Source: Chloroflexota bacterium (GTDB lineage: Bacteria; Chloroflexota; UBA11872; VXNJ01). Taken from it: DNA of 64,000 nt. This document shows, piece by piece, positions 6,841 through 17,105 of the stretch; the stretch's first letter is position 1; every line of letters begins with the position of its first letter. A program made the position numbers and the translations under genes. The stretch spans positions 277,181 through 341,180 of the forward strand of contig JAPOWW010000004.1 in the NCBI GenBank assembly GCA_026707405.1. Direction: 5' to 3'. The notes beneath the pieces were generated by a model. That model made no database searches. It was not told the origin of the DNA and worked only from the letters and a program-made list of their open reading frames with translations.

Positions 6841-7938
6841 GTGACAACCGTCTTCGACGCCCACGTGCACTGTTTTCCGCCGCTAGGTGAGGACACTGGC
6901 GACATGGCGGCCCGCATGGCCGAGACGCAGCATCACATTCGCTTTGCGGGCGCCACCGACATCCGGCGCACCCGCGACAACGCGCCCATCGGAGAGCCCG
7001 TCCTGGTGGGCGACGGCGACGGCGTCTCGTGGCTTCCCGACGTTGACTTCAGGATCGGGCGCTACGGCCGGGTCGAGTTCACCATCCATGGTGAGGACTA
7101 CTACTACCAGCTATTCACGCCGTCGCTGTGGGATAACTCATGCCCAGCCGACTACATGATCACGCAGATGGACTACGCGGGCGTAGACAGGGCGCTGCTT
7201 CAGTCTGACCGCATGTACGGCAAGTTGGACGACTATCTGGTCGATTGCATTCGCCAGTATCCCGACCGGCTGGTCGCACTTGCACAGGTGGACGAGTGGC
7301 GCGGCGGCAGTCCGGATCAGCTCGAACGGGTCCGCCGTCAGATCGAGGACTACGGGTTCTCGGGCCTCTACTTCAGCACCAGCGGCTTCTTTCACTGTGA
7401 CTTCGAGTTCGGCGTCAACGAACCGAGCCTGGAGCCGCTATGGGAACTGGTCGGCGAACTCGGAGTTCCAGTCCACTGGTCTTCGGCGAGCAAGAGGCGT
7501 CCGCAGATGGACGTCTACTTCAGCGAGCTGGAAGACTTCGACCACTGGGCCACTGCGCATCCGGGCATACCTTCGGTTTTGACCCACGGCCTTGAGAACC
7601 TGCGGATCGACGTCAACGTTCGGAATCGATACCACGTGCCTCCACAGATATTGCGTCTCCTGAACAATCCCGGCTGGAGCATCGAACTGATGCTGCACAA
7701 GATGAGCTTCGACGACGAGTTCCCTCCCTACACGCCCGGAATCAAGGATGTCGTGCGTACTTTGGTTTCCGAAGTCGGGGCCGAAAAGCTCGTCTGGGGG
7801 TCGGATATGCCGTCCTGTGAGGAGGTCGTTACGTACAAGCAGTCGATGGTCTTGTTCAAGACTCGGTGCGACTTTCTTACCCAGAACGAGCGCGACGGGA
7901 TTCTTGGCGGAAATCTGCAGCGGCTGTATCCGCTGTAG
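6841..7938 (+). CDS. amidohydrolase family protein (amidohydrolase-2/ACMSD-like)
   Basis: This is a 365-residue TIM-barrel metal-dependent hydrolase or decarboxylase. It starts with the metal motif FDAHVHCF (HxH) and keeps LTHGLENL (metal or catalytic His) and the late Asp in WGSDMPSC. This arrangement is typical of the amidohydrolase-2 group, which contains ACMSD-type decarboxylases and lactone hydrolases. GTG 6841 has GGGAG six bases upstream. It follows the VOC gene in the same direction and precedes ilvD. A role in breaking down an aromatic or sugar-derived acid is possible but unproven. Confidence 0.85.
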   Translation: MTTVFDAHVHCFPPLGEDTGDMAARMAETQHHIRFAGATDIRRTRDNAPIGEPVLVGDGDGVSWLPDVDFRIGRYGRVEFTIHGEDYYYQLFTPSLWDNSCPADYMITQMDYAGVDRALLQSDRMYGKLDDYLVDCIRQYPDRLVALAQVDEWRGGSPDQLERVRRQIEDYGFSGLYFSTSGFFHCDFEFGVNEPSLEPLWELVGELGVPVHWSSASKRRPQMDVYFSELEDFDHWATAHPGIPSVLTHGLENLRIDVNVRNRYHVPPQILRLLNNPGWSIELMLHKMSFDDEFPPYTPGIKDVVRTLVSEVGAEKLVWGSDMPSCEEVVTYKQSMVLFKTRCDFLTQNERDGILGGNLQRLYPL

Positions 7939-7976
7939 GCCGTCGCCACAGCGGATAGAATCTCTGGTTTGATTCC

Positions 7977-9695
7977 ATGGCTACCTCCGTTGGAGTGTTG
8001 GAGCAGGAGATGATCGACAAGACCAGACGCAACAGCGCGGTGATGACGGAAGGGCCGGATCGCGCGGCGGCGCGATCGTTTTTGAAGTCTGTCGGCTTCT
8101 CCAGCGAAGACCTTACGAAGCCGGTGGTCGGCGTTGCTCACATGTGGATCGAGACCATGCCCTGCAACTTCAATCAGCGCATGCTCGCCGCCAAAGTCAA
8201 AGAGGGAATCCGAGCGGCCGGCGGGATGCCCGTCGAAGTGAACACGATCGCTGTATCCGACGCCGTCGCTATGGGAACCGAAGGCATGAAGGCCTCACTG
8301 GTCAGCCGGGAGATCATCACCGACTCCATCGAGCTGGCAGCGCGCGGCCATTCGTTCGACGCTCTGGTCGTGATCGTCGGCTGCGACAAGACAATCCCCG
8401 CCGGGGCCATGGTGCTGGCGCGGATGAATATTCCGGGTCTGGTGCTCTATAGCGGCAGTATCGCGCCGGGCAAATACCGCGGTCGGGACGTGACGATCCA
8501 GGACGTGTTCGAGGCGGTCGGCGCGCACGCGGCGGGCAAGATCACGGATGCCGACCTGACTGAGCTCGAAGACGTGGCCTGCCCCGGGGCGGGCGCGTGC
8601 GGCGGGCAGTTCACTGCGAATACGATGTCAACCACACTCGAGTTTCTGGGCATCAGCCCCGCCGGATTCAACGGGATTCCCGCCACGCACCCGCGCAAGG
8701 CGGAGGTAGCGGTCGAGTGCGGCGAGCTCGTGATGCATCTTCTAAACAACGAAATCAGGCCGAGGCAGATAATGACCAAGGCCGCCTTCGAAAACGCGAT
8801 CGCGTCGGTTGCGGCTACGGCTGGCTCGACAAACGGCGTCCTTCATCTGATGGCCATCGCTCACGAGGCGGGCGTGCCGCTCGTCATCGAGGACTTTGAC
8901 CGGATTGCCGAACAGACGCCTGTGCTGGCCGACCTGAAACCGGGCGGCAGTTACGTCGCGACCGACGTATTCGACGCCGGCGGCGTGGCGCTCGTGGCCA
9001 GGGAGCTGCTGAAGCGAGACCTGATCGACCCAGACGTTGCAAACGTCGATGGAAGCAATCAAGGGGAAATAGCTGAAAACGTCAGCGAGACTCCAGGCCA
9101 GCGCGTGATCCGCCCGATTGAAGAGCCGATAAAGGAAACAGGCGGCATCGCGATACTGCGCGGGAACCTCGCGCCTGGCGGGTGTGTGGTGAAGCTGGCC
9201 GGACATGAGCGGAACGAGTTTCGCGGACCCGCCCGCGTCTTCGACTGTGAAGAGGACTGCTTCGCCGCGGTCCAGTCCCTATCCATCCGGGACGGCGACT
9301 TTATCGTCATACGGTACGAAGGGCCTGCCGGTGGTCCCGGAATGCGAGAGATGCTTGGCGTAACCGCGGCGCTGGTCGGGGCCGGAATGGGCGATTCGGT
9401 CGCTCTGATGACTGACGGCCGGTTCTCGGGAGCTACGCACGGACTCATGGTCGGCCATGTCGCGCCGGAGGCGTACCGCGGCGGACCGATAGGACTGGTG
9501 CGCGACGGCGACATGATCTCGATAGACGTCAAGAGCCGAACCCTCGACGTCGAGGTGTCCGAGTCGGAACTCGAGGAGCGACGCAAGCAGTGGAAGGCGC
9601 CTGAGCCTCGTTACGAGTCGGGTGTGATGGCGAAGTACGCCGCCTTGGTGTCGTCGGCAAGCCTGGGCGCCGTTACCGCTCCATCGAAGCTCTGA
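7977..9695 (+). CDS. ilvD: dihydroxy-acid dehydratase
   Basis: This 572-residue IlvD/Edd enzyme dehydrates 2,3-dihydroxy acids. The three Fe-S cysteines are seen in [18 protein letters not shown] and [16 protein letters not shown], the last being a signature of the IlvD branch. The C-terminal half carries GRFSGATHG. The normal role is isoleucine, valine and pantothenate synthesis. Sugar-acid dehydratases share the fold and the surroundings are catabolic, so a broader or different substrate cannot be excluded. The helix around MWIE replaces the common WNE segment. No other ilv gene is in the window. Confidence 0.85.
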   Translation: MATSVGVLEQEMIDKTRRNSAVMTEGPDRAAARSFLKSVGFSSEDLTKPVVGVAHMWIETMPCNFNQRMLAAKVKEGIRAAGGMPVEVNTIAVSDAVAMGTEGMKASLVSREIITDSIELAARGHSFDALVVIVGCDKTIPAGAMVLARMNIPGLVLYSGSIAPGKYRGRDVTIQDVFEAVGAHAAGKITDADLTELEDVACPGAGACGGQFTANTMSTTLEFLGISPAGFNGIPATHPRKAEVAVECGELVMHLLNNEIRPRQIMTKAAFENAIASVAATAGSTNGVLHLMAIAHEAGVPLVIEDFDRIAEQTPVLADLKPGGSYVATDVFDAGGVALVARELLKRDLIDPDVANVDGSNQGEIAENVSETPGQRVIRPIEEPIKETGGIAILRGNLAPGGCVVKLAGHERNEFRGPARVFDCEEDCFAAVQSLSIRDGDFIVIRYEGPAGGPGMREMLGVTAALVGAGMGDSVALMTDGRFSGATHGLMVGHVAPEAYRGGPIGLVRDGDMISIDVKSRTLDVEVSESELEERRKQWKAPEPRYESGVMAKYAALVSSASLGAVTAPSKL

Positions 9696-9713
9696 CAGCC
9701 TGAACACCGCCGT

Positions 9714-10052
9714 TCAGCCGGTGGTGTGGAAAACGTCCTCCATTTCGGCCCACCATTCGCCCTCGTTGCGGGTGGCGAGCGGCTCCTGCATTGGCTCCAT
9801 GATGTCCCACCACTTGCGCATTCGCGGGGCCGCCGCCATGGCTTGCATGCGCTGGTCGTATTCGTCGGGAGGCCCGACGTATTCGTAGTAGCCGAACAGC
9901 AGATCGTCTTTTAGAAAGATCGTGTAGTTGCGGATACCGGCTTCGCTGATGGCCTCCAGGATTTCGGGCCAGACCGCGCGGTGGTATTCCTTGTACTCTT
10001 CCAGCCGTTCCCGCTTGACTCCCAATACGAAGCCGTGGCGCTGTGGTTCCAT
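9714..10052 (-). CDS. rhaM: L-rhamnose mutarotase (RhaM/DUF718 family)
   Basis: This 112-residue ferredoxin-like protein would interconvert alpha and beta L-rhamnose. Family features are the N-terminal GFVLGVKRERLEEYKEYH with the catalytic His, WPEI, RNYTIFL and WWDIMEP. ATG 10052 is chosen because it gives the family length of about 105-112 residues and has GGGAGA upstream; the open frame continues to 10196 without support. It is convergent with ilvD and divergent from the MFS gene. It is the clearest sign that the surrounding dehydratase, lactonase and permease deal with a deoxy-hexose such as rhamnose. Confidence 0.85.
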   Translation of the reverse strand: MEPQRHGFVLGVKRERLEEYKEYHRAVWPEILEAISEAGIRNYTIFLKDDLLFGYYEYVGPPDEYDQRMQAMAAAPRMRKWWDIMEPMQEPLATRNEGEWWAEMEDVFHTTG

Positions 10053-10217
10053 GGCGGATCTCCCATATTCCGAAACCGAGGGCGTTGCCCACGTCATCAT
10101 GCAAAGCAGTGTATCTTCGGCGAGGTTTTGAGTACCCAGGTCTCTCATTGAAGCTCGTGAGGACGATTGGTCTGACGGTAGAACCGGCACATGCAAGTGA
10201 TCGCGTCGTGATTTGGG

Positions 10218-11453
10218 ATGCGGGTGAGTAGTTCCTTAGCCGAACACCTACGTCTGGTGGGTCGCCTGACCGTACCGCTCTACCTACCGACGTTTTTGCT
10301 TTCCCTGGGACAGGGCATTCTGGTCCCGACGCTGCCCCTGTTCGCGCATTCGTTCGGCGTCTCCTTCACGCTGGTGACGCTCGCCATAGGCATTCAGGGA
10401 TTTGGAACGCTGGCGGCAAGCGTTCCGGGCGGGTTCCTGCTGGCGCGGGCGGGCGGCCGCCGCGTAATGATCGCCGGGACCGCCGTCGTGACGGCTTCAT
10501 CTTTGGCGCTGCCGTTCTCGGGACTGTTCCCGTTCGTAATCCTCTATCGCTTGGTCGGCGGACTTGGAGTCGCCCTGTGGATGGTCTCCCGGTTCGCTTA
10601 CATCGCGGAGGCCGTGCCGCTGGCGCAGCGCGGACGGGCGGCCGCCCTGTTCGGCGGTACCAACCGGGCGGGGATGTTCGTGGGACCGGTGATCGGCGGG
10701 GTGCTCGCCGAACAGGTCGGGATGGAAGTGGCCTTGCTGAGCAGCGCCGCCGCGGCCGGATTGGCTTTAGTGCTCGTAATGCTCCCCGGCGACCCGGAGG
10801 CCGACTTTCGGCCATATGTGCAACGTAGGTCCTTGATGGCGGGTCTGCTGGCTGCGGTGCGGCGGAAACCCTGGGAAATCACCAGCGCGTCGACCGCTCA
10901 GTTCCTGATTCAGTGCATCAGGGGCGGTAGAACGACGTTGCTTCCGCTGTACGGTTCGTTTGTCATCGGGCTCGACGTTGATACGGTCGGCGTGATCGTC
11001 GGAGTGTCGTCGTTGATCGACATGGTCTTTTTCTTACCGGCCGGATTGATAATGGACCGGTTCGGCCGCAAGTTCGCCTCGGTCCCCGCTTTCGTCATGC
11101 TGTCGGCGGGAATGCTCTTCGTTGCGTTTTCATACGATGCAATCACCCTGTTCCTCGCCGCCACGCTGATGAGCGTAGGCAACGGTTTCGGATCGGGCAG
11201 CATGATGACGCTCGGCGCGGACCTTTCGCCCCCGGAGGCGCGCGGCGAGTTCATGGGTTTCTGGAGACTTGTCGGGGACTCCGGCAGTACGGGCGGTCCT
11301 CTACTGGTAGGCGGCGTGGCCGATCTGTGGGGATTGACTACCGCCGCCGTCGCGGTTGCGGCAACCGGTGCGCTGGCGGTCTTGACGCTGGGTCTGTTCG
11401 TTCCGGAAACTCTTCGCTCCCAGATCGGCAGTCCGCGCGGATCGTCTCCCTAG
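10218..11453 (+). CDS. major facilitator superfamily transporter
   Basis: This 411-residue membrane protein has about twelve hydrophobic segments. The loop between segments 2 and 3 reads GGFLLARAGGRRVMIAG and its counterpart in the second half is AGLIMDRFGRKFASV, the classical MFS A-motif. It probably imports or exports a small organic solute through the inner membrane; proximity to mutarotase and lactonase genes suggests a sugar or sugar acid, as inference. Its TAG stop (11451-11453) and the stop of the convergent Fe-S gene share the same CTAG. Confidence 0.85.
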   Translation: MRVSSSLAEHLRLVGRLTVPLYLPTFLLSLGQGILVPTLPLFAHSFGVSFTLVTLAIGIQGFGTLAASVPGGFLLARAGGRRVMIAGTAVVTASSLALPFSGLFPFVILYRLVGGLGVALWMVSRFAYIAEAVPLAQRGRAAALFGGTNRAGMFVGPVIGGVLAEQVGMEVALLSSAAAAGLALVLVMLPGDPEADFRPYVQRRSLMAGLLAAVRRKPWEITSASTAQFLIQCIRGGRTTLLPLYGSFVIGLDVDTVGVIVGVSSLIDMVFFLPAGLIMDRFGRKFASVPAFVMLSAGMLFVAFSYDAITLFLAATLMSVGNGFGSGSMMTLGADLSPPEARGEFMGFWRLVGDSGSTGGPLLVGGVADLWGLTTAAVAVAATGALAVLTLGLFVPETLRSQIGSPRGSSP

Positions 11454-13651
11454 TCCGATCCCCCTTGGTCGGGCAGATACCGCGCCATCAGCTCTGCGAG
11501 ATGGAGGACCTCAACGCCGCTCCCCCTGGCCTTCAGACCGCCTCTCATTTGCATGATGCATCCGGGATTGTCGGTGACGATGATTTCGGCTTCGGTGTCG
11601 CCGGCGCGGCTCAGCTTCCGGTCGAGGAGCCGCGACGACACGTCCGGGTGGTCGAACGAGAACGTCCCCCCGAACCCGCAGCACATCGTTGAATCGGTCA
11701 TCTCGGTAAGGTCCAATCCCATGACGTCCCGGATGATCCGGCGTTGCTCGTCTTTGACGCCGAGCACGTTGTTGGTCTGGCAGGCGTCGTGATACGTGAT
11801 CTTGGGTTTGATTCCGGCGGCAGGAAGCGACCCTTCGGGAAGCCGGGCCGCTCGTTTCAGGAAGCCGGTAAAGTCGACGACGCGGTCTGACTGCCGCCGA
11901 GCGCGCTCCAGCCAGTCCGGCTCGTCACGCAACAGATGAGGGTAATCGTCCTTTAACATCACCGCGCAGCTCGTCGACGGGCTGAGTATGAAGTCGGCGT
12001 CAACCGCTTCGAGCGCCTCGATCGTCTGCCTGGCCATCCTGCGGGCTGACTCCGGTTCACCCGCGTTCATCGCGGGCAAGCCGCAGCACGACGGTGCGTC
12101 GGGATATGTCACGTTTGCCCCGGAGGCACGGATTACTTCGATAGCGGCCAGACCCATATCCGGGTAGAGCCAGTCGGTCATGCATCCGGGGAAGAGGGCC
12201 ACGCTGACGCCTTCGGCCGCCGATCCCGGAATCGTGCATGGGCGGATCGACTCGACCTGCGTGCGCCGGTCGCGAAGCGGGTTCCCGGTTACGGCGGGCA
12301 GTCTGCGCCATCCCGTCTTGACTCCCGGAACGGGCAGCCGCGTGAACTTGCCTCCCCAGGTCAGCGGCAGCTGGGCCTTGGCGGCGGCGCGCAGTCCGGC
12401 GCTGAAACTCCTGGGATTGGCTAAACCGCGAACGATAGACCGCTTGATCCCGCCGCCCTTTTTCTCTTGCGTCACGCGATTGCGCACCTCTCCGATCAGT
12501 CGCGGCAGCGGTATGCCTACGGGACACACCGTCTCGCACGCGCTGCAACCCACGCATAGCGATTGAGGGTCGGCGATGTTCGCAAATCCGTGGTGATGGC
12601 CGGTGACGACCAGACCGATCGGCCCGCTGTAGACGTATCCGAACGCGTGCCCGCCGACGATTCGGAAAGGTGGGCATACGTTGGAGCAGGCTCCACACTT
12701 GACGCAGTTGAGCGCGGAACGAAAATCCCTGTCCTCGCGCATCGCCAGCCGTCCGTTGTCCACCAGGATCACGTGCACCTCGCGAGGGCCGTGCGCACCC
12801 AAAGTTGGGACGCCTTCGATATCGGCGCTACGGCTTGGACCGGTTGTCAACGAGACGTAAGTGCTTATCTTCTGGCCGGTCGCGCTTCCCGTAAGGGCGG
12901 GCAATATGTCGGTTACGTCTTGCAAGCTGGGTACGATCTTCTCGACCCCGACTATCGCGATGTAGACGGGAGGAAGTGTGGAGAGCAGCCTGCCGTTGCC
13001 CTCGTTCGTGACCAGCACCAGGGTCCCGGTTTCGGCAATGGCGAAGTTGCCTCCCGAGATGCCCACGTCCGCGTCGAAGAACGCGCGGCGCAGCGTGTCG
13101 CGGGCCGCTCTGACCAGAGCCTCACGCTCGTCGGGAACTTCGCGCCCGGCGGCGTCCGAGATCAGTCTGGTCATCCTCTCGCGGGTCATATGCAGGGCCG
13201 GAGCCAGAGTGTGTGATGGGCGATCGTCGGCGATCTGGACTATCCACTCGCCCAAGTCGGTCTCGATTACCTCAATGCCGAGGTCTTCGAGATGCTCGTT
13301 GAGTCCAATCTCCTCCGTAACGTTGGACTTGCCCTTTACGATCATCTTCGCGCCGCTGGCCCGGCAGATGTCGCCGGCTCTATTACGCGCCTCCGCCGCA
13401 TCGGCGGCCAGATAGACCTTGCACCCGACGGCTTCCGCTTCAGCGGTGAACTGATCAATCAGCTCCGGCAGCCGGTCCAGCGCCCGCGCGCGAACGTCCG
13501 CCACCGATTCCTGCCGCTTCCGAAAGTCCTCGTCTGCGAAACGCTCGTTGCGGCGGTTCGCCAGCCCCGGCACGGCTCGATCCAGCGCGACTTCCAAGTC
13601 GGCGGAATCCAGCGCGGTCTTGAGCCGTTCTTTGAAGGTTGGTATGGACAT
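11450..13651 (-). CDS. LUD-domain / Fe-S / CCG-domain fusion, lactate-oxidation protein (LutB-LutA type)
   Basis: This 733-residue protein joins modules usually encoded separately. Residues about 60-310 form a LUD domain (GISGGNFAIAETGT, LTTGPSRSADIEG). Two 4Fe-4S clusters follow (CVKCGACSNVCPP and CVGCSACETVCPVG, about 315-385). The C-terminal third has two CCG modules (CCGLPAMNAGE and CCGFGGTFSFDH), as in LutA and GlcF. LutABC oxidises L-lactate to pyruvate in a flavin-free way. No separate LutC is nearby. L-lactate is a product of the non-phosphorylative L-rhamnose route, which links it to rhaM and the dehydratase by inference. The C-terminal stop overlaps the MFS stop. Confidence 0.85.
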   Translation of the reverse strand: MSIPTFKERLKTALDSADLEVALDRAVPGLANRRNERFADEDFRKRQESVADVRARALDRLPELIDQFTAEAEAVGCKVYLAADAAEARNRAGDICRASGAKMIVKGKSNVTEEIGLNEHLEDLGIEVIETDLGEWIVQIADDRPSHTLAPALHMTRERMTRLISDAAGREVPDEREALVRAARDTLRRAFFDADVGISGGNFAIAETGTLVLVTNEGNGRLLSTLPPVYIAIVGVEKIVPSLQDVTDILPALTGSATGQKISTYVSLTTGPSRSADIEGVPTLGAHGPREVHVILVDNGRLAMREDRDFRSALNCVKCGACSNVCPPFRIVGGHAFGYVYSGPIGLVVTGHHHGFANIADPQSLCVGCSACETVCPVGIPLPRLIGEVRNRVTQEKKGGGIKRSIVRGLANPRSFSAGLRAAAKAQLPLTWGGKFTRLPVPGVKTGWRRLPAVTGNPLRDRRTQVESIRPCTIPGSAAEGVSVALFPGCMTDWLYPDMGLAAIEVIRASGANVTYPDAPSCCGLPAMNAGEPESARRMARQTIEALEAVDADFILSPSTSCAVMLKDDYPHLLRDEPDWLERARRQSDRVVDFTGFLKRAARLPEGSLPAAGIKPKITYHDACQTNNVLGVKDEQRRIIRDVMGLDLTEMTDSTMCCGFGGTFSFDHPDVSSRLLDRKLSRAGDTEAEIIVTDNPGCIMQMRGGLKARGSGVEVLHLAELMARYLPDQGGSD

Positions 13652-13838
13652 GTTCAGGGGGATGCTCTCTCAGGGCCGCACGATACTAGCGGCATCGCAC
13701 GGCGACGCGCCAAGCCACGCAGAGCCGAGGCGTACGCTTTTGAGAGAGATACAATCCTCACGTTTACTGTTGCCGTCGCCGGATTCGACCGGGCGTCGTT
13801 GGGCATAGCCCGAAGGATGACATTCAAAGGTAGCGCGG

Positions 13839-14717
13839 ATGAGCTGGAACTTCGAAACAATCGCAGGACCGTTTACTTTGACGGAAGGCCCCGCGTGGGA
13901 CGGCGACGGGCTGCTGTTCACCGATATCGACGCCAGCCGGATAATGCGGTTCGACCCCGCGTCGGGCGAGTGCTCGGTCTACCGCGACCAGACCAATCGT
14001 GCGAACGGTCTCATGTTCGACCGGCACGGCCGTCTGCACGCGTGTGAGCAAGATACCGGCCGCATCGTTCGCTATGAAAAAAACGGCTCGATCACGGTGC
14101 TGGCGGACTCCTACAACGGCGCGAGATTCAATAGCCCAAACGATCTGGCGATCGATTCGAAGGGCCGGATATGGTTCACGGACCCGCGTTACGGCGACCA
14201 GTCGGGGATGCAAATCCCGCACATGTCCGTCTACCGGCTGGATCCCGGAGCCGCCGGAGTTTGGGCGGTTGAGCGCGTGGTATTCAACACCACGCGGCCG
14301 AACGGAGTTCTTCTATCCGCAGACGAAGGCGTGCTCTACGTCTCGCAATGCGGCTTTCAGCCCGGCGAAAAGCGGGAGTTGAGGGCGTATCCGATCCGTG
14401 AAGACGGATCGCTGGGAATGGACGCAATTCTGCACAATTTCGCGCCGCATCGAGGGATCGACGGAATGTGCCTGGACGTCGAGGGGAACATCGTTGCCAC
14501 GGCCGGCTCGCACTCGTCGGGGCCTGGCCCCATGATCTACGTTTTCGAACCCGACGGCCGCATTCTCGAGACGCACCCCGTGCCGGCAGAGTCGCCGACG
14601 AACTGCACGTTCGGCGGCCCCAACTTGCAGACGTTATTCGTTACGAGTATCGAGGGATATCTGCTGCGTGCCGAAACCCAACGGACGGGGCGGCTGGCCT
14701 ATCCGGCTTCAGGGTAG
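13839..14717 (+). CDS. SMP-30/gluconolactonase family lactonase
   Basis: This 292-residue six-bladed beta-propeller probably hydrolyses aldonolactones. Family marks are LTEGPAWDG with the metal-binding Glu, FNSPNDLAIDSKGRIWFTDP with the Asn and Asp ligands, TRPNGVLLSADE, and HRGIDGMCLDVEGN. There is no signal peptide, so it acts in the cytoplasm. It could supply the lactone-opening step between a sugar dehydrogenase (not in the window) and the acid-sugar dehydratase at 204-1400. It is divergent from the LutB-LutA fusion, with 187 bases between them. Confidence 0.87.
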   Translation: MSWNFETIAGPFTLTEGPAWDGDGLLFTDIDASRIMRFDPASGECSVYRDQTNRANGLMFDRHGRLHACEQDTGRIVRYEKNGSITVLADSYNGARFNSPNDLAIDSKGRIWFTDPRYGDQSGMQIPHMSVYRLDPGAAGVWAVERVVFNTTRPNGVLLSADEGVLYVSQCGFQPGEKRELRAYPIREDGSLGMDAILHNFAPHRGIDGMCLDVEGNIVATAGSHSSGPGPMIYVFEPDGRILETHPVPAESPTNCTFGGPNLQTLFVTSIEGYLLRAETQRTGRLAYPASG

Positions 14718-14812
14718 AAAATCGTCGTTCGGTCGCGAACTTGCGCGCTTGCGGTACAGTCGCGGATCAGCATTCAACCAGTCCCCATTGACGCCTCGCT
14801 AGAAACTCCCAA

Positions 14813-17092
14813 TTGAAGTTGCGACGGGCGCTGTTTCCGGCAGCCACGACGGTGCTATCCGTAAATACCGGACTGGTTGCGGCGAACCTGTTTGTAGGGA
14901 GGGCCAACCCGTTGCAGGCCACCCTGGCGCACCTTGCGGTTTTCGTTCTGGGAGCCGCAGCGTCCGCAGGGTTGATGATCTGGCTGTTTCGCGAGGGGCG
15001 GGACGGGGGTCGCACTTTCGATCCTGTGGTTGCTTCGTTGCCCGCGGCGCCGCTGGCGGCCATTTGGCTGCTCGTGTACCTGCGAGATGACGTGAATGCC
15101 GCGCTAGCCGACAGCTTCAATCTGCGAATTCTGGTGGGCGCATCGTTGTTGATTTTGCCGGCGGCGGGCCTTGCGCTGTGGGAGCTGAGGCAGAAAAGAC
15201 ACCTCGTCGTTTCGATAGGCGGATGCTGTAAACGTCGAGTCAGTGAATCGCTGCTCGCGCTCGCTGCCGCAAGCGGCATTTGGGACCTCGTCGTCAAGGC
15301 GACGCTTGGGGAGCCGCCCGGAGGGTGGATTTGGCTCGGAGTTGTTCCGGTATGGCTGGCTATCGTCCTGGGCATAGTCGGAATACCGCCAACTCGGCAC
15401 GCCCACGCTTGGCTTCGACGTCTGGGCCTGATCGTCCTAACCGCTCCAATCGGATTCGCGATAGCCACTCACTTTGAGAATCCGATGCGGCATCTCATCG
15501 TTACCAGCGGCGGAGCCAAGATCCTGACGCTGCTCCTATTGTCGCTTACGGCATATCTGGCCTGGCTTCTTATCGCTTTATCGAGTGGCCACCGCGCGGA
15601 GCGATTGTCACTCACCGTTGCTCGCCATCGGTCCGCCGCCATTCTGATATCGCTGATGGGAATCGGGCTGCTACAGGCCTCCTCATATGTCGCTGTCACC
15701 ATGGACGACCTGGCGCGCTATTGGACGGCGGCCGACTTTCTTCATAACGGGATTGGCTATCCCGTATGGTCGGGCGCTGAAGGAACCGCTCAGGCGGGCC
15801 CTGGGGAGCCGTGGGTCGATCCGCCCGCCTTTTCGTTGATGATCCTGGGCGGTTTTGCGGCCGCCGGGCACTATTTCCATAGCGCCCATTTTCCAATCTT
15901 CGTTGCGAACCTGTTTCTTCCGGCTGCGATCTATCTAGCTGCACGGGCGCTGGCGATAAGTCGGTCGGTTGCGTTCATCGCCTCTTCGCTGACGGTGTTG
16001 TTCCCGCCATTGCAGATACATACGCTCGGGGCCTCGGAGCCTGACGCTGTTTTCGTCTTTGAGCTTGCACTCGCCGTCCTCTTCCTGGCCAGGGCGTGCC
16101 GCATGGATGCCTGTCTGGGGGACAAACTCGCGCTTGGGATTATCGCGGGATTGATGGCGCTCACTCGGCCGGAGGGTTTGATCTACGCGGGGGCCTTCAC
16201 GCTGGCCGTGCCGGTCATGCGCAGGCGGCTGGGAGACTGGTTGCCCGTCTCAATTGCGGCCGGCGCCGCTGCCTCCTTCGCGCTGTTCGTGGCCGTTGCC
16301 ACCGACGCATTTTGGCCCGCGCGATCATCGGGTCTGTCCCTGGGCAATATCGGTCTAAACCTGGATTCACTCCTGGGGATCGCGTGGCCGTATTACGCCC
16401 GAGTGCTTCTAATAGACGACTTCCGCGCAGTCTTGCTTGTCGCCGTGTTCGCGATTGCCCTAGTCCTGGGTGTCGGGCGTCTGGCGGCCACGAATCGCGC
16501 CATGCTGATCGTACCCGCGGCGCTGGCGATCAACCTCCTGGCCGCTCTGTCCCTAAATCCGCTTGCGTTGCGCTCCTTTGAACCGACCGAATATTTCAGG
16601 CATCTGTCGTACGGCCTGCCCCTACTGGCGCTCCTTTCCGCCGTGGGAGCCGACTGGGTCGTCCGCCGGTTCAAGGGGCGTTGGGAGGTTGCGAAGACCG
16701 CGCTATGGACCGCCGCCCTTGCTTTGATCTTCGGCGAGCTATATCTGCTGGCGACTCCGGAGGAGTTCTATCACGGCAATACCGCCGGAAGCCTTCTGCG
16801 CGGCGGCGACGTCTACGTTCAAGCGCTCGATCTGGTTCGGTATCCCATCGAGCTCCCGTGCGACGTATGCGATCCCGTGCTTGGGGGCGGATTCAGGGGA
16901 TTCAGGCAGCGGCTCTTCGACCACTATGGCGCCTACGATATGCACAGCAACACGGTTGGCATTAGCTATCAGGCGATCTCCGCGGTGTTCGTTTTCCTTG
17001 GGGCTGCGGCCGTGGCGGCTCCAAGGCGACTGCTCAATCGCCGTGCCAACGTTTCATTGGGAAATCCGCGCGAGGTAACCTCGGCGTCTTGA
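14813..17092 (+). CDS. polytopic membrane protein, GT-C glycosyltransferase-like
   Basis: This 759-residue protein has roughly 16-18 hydrophobic segments. The region after residue 290 resembles GT-C enzymes that use polyprenyl-phosphate sugars: a loop with MDDLARYWTAADF after a membrane helix, then LTRPEGLIYAGA, and PTEYFRHLSYGLPLL before the C-terminal soluble part. The first 280 residues are an extra membrane module of unknown role. TTG 14813 is the only early start and has no clear ribosome binding site, so the N-terminus is uncertain. The gene stands alone. The function is a family-level guess, most likely sugar transfer at the outer face of the membrane. Confidence 0.65.
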   Translation: MKLRRALFPAATTVLSVNTGLVAANLFVGRANPLQATLAHLAVFVLGAAASAGLMIWLFREGRDGGRTFDPVVASLPAAPLAAIWLLVYLRDDVNAALADSFNLRILVGASLLILPAAGLALWELRQKRHLVVSIGGCCKRRVSESLLALAAASGIWDLVVKATLGEPPGGWIWLGVVPVWLAIVLGIVGIPPTRHAHAWLRRLGLIVLTAPIGFAIATHFENPMRHLIVTSGGAKILTLLLLSLTAYLAWLLIALSSGHRAERLSLTVARHRSAAILISLMGIGLLQASSYVAVTMDDLARYWTAADFLHNGIGYPVWSGAEGTAQAGPGEPWVDPPAFSLMILGGFAAAGHYFHSAHFPIFVANLFLPAAIYLAARALAISRSVAFIASSLTVLFPPLQIHTLGASEPDAVFVFELALAVLFLARACRMDACLGDKLALGIIAGLMALTRPEGLIYAGAFTLAVPVMRRRLGDWLPVSIAAGAAASFALFVAVATDAFWPARSSGLSLGNIGLNLDSLLGIAWPYYARVLLIDDFRAVLLVAVFAIALVLGVGRLAATNRAMLIVPAALAINLLAALSLNPLALRSFEPTEYFRHLSYGLPLLALLSAVGADWVVRRFKGRWEVAKTALWTAALALIFGELYLLATPEEFYHGNTAGSLLRGGDVYVQALDLVRYPIELPCDVCDPVLGGGFRGFRQRLFDHYGAYDMHSNTVGISYQAISAVFVFLGAAAVAAPRRLLNRRANVSLGNPREVTSAS

Positions 17093-17105
17093 TTGCGCGC
17101 CGGAT

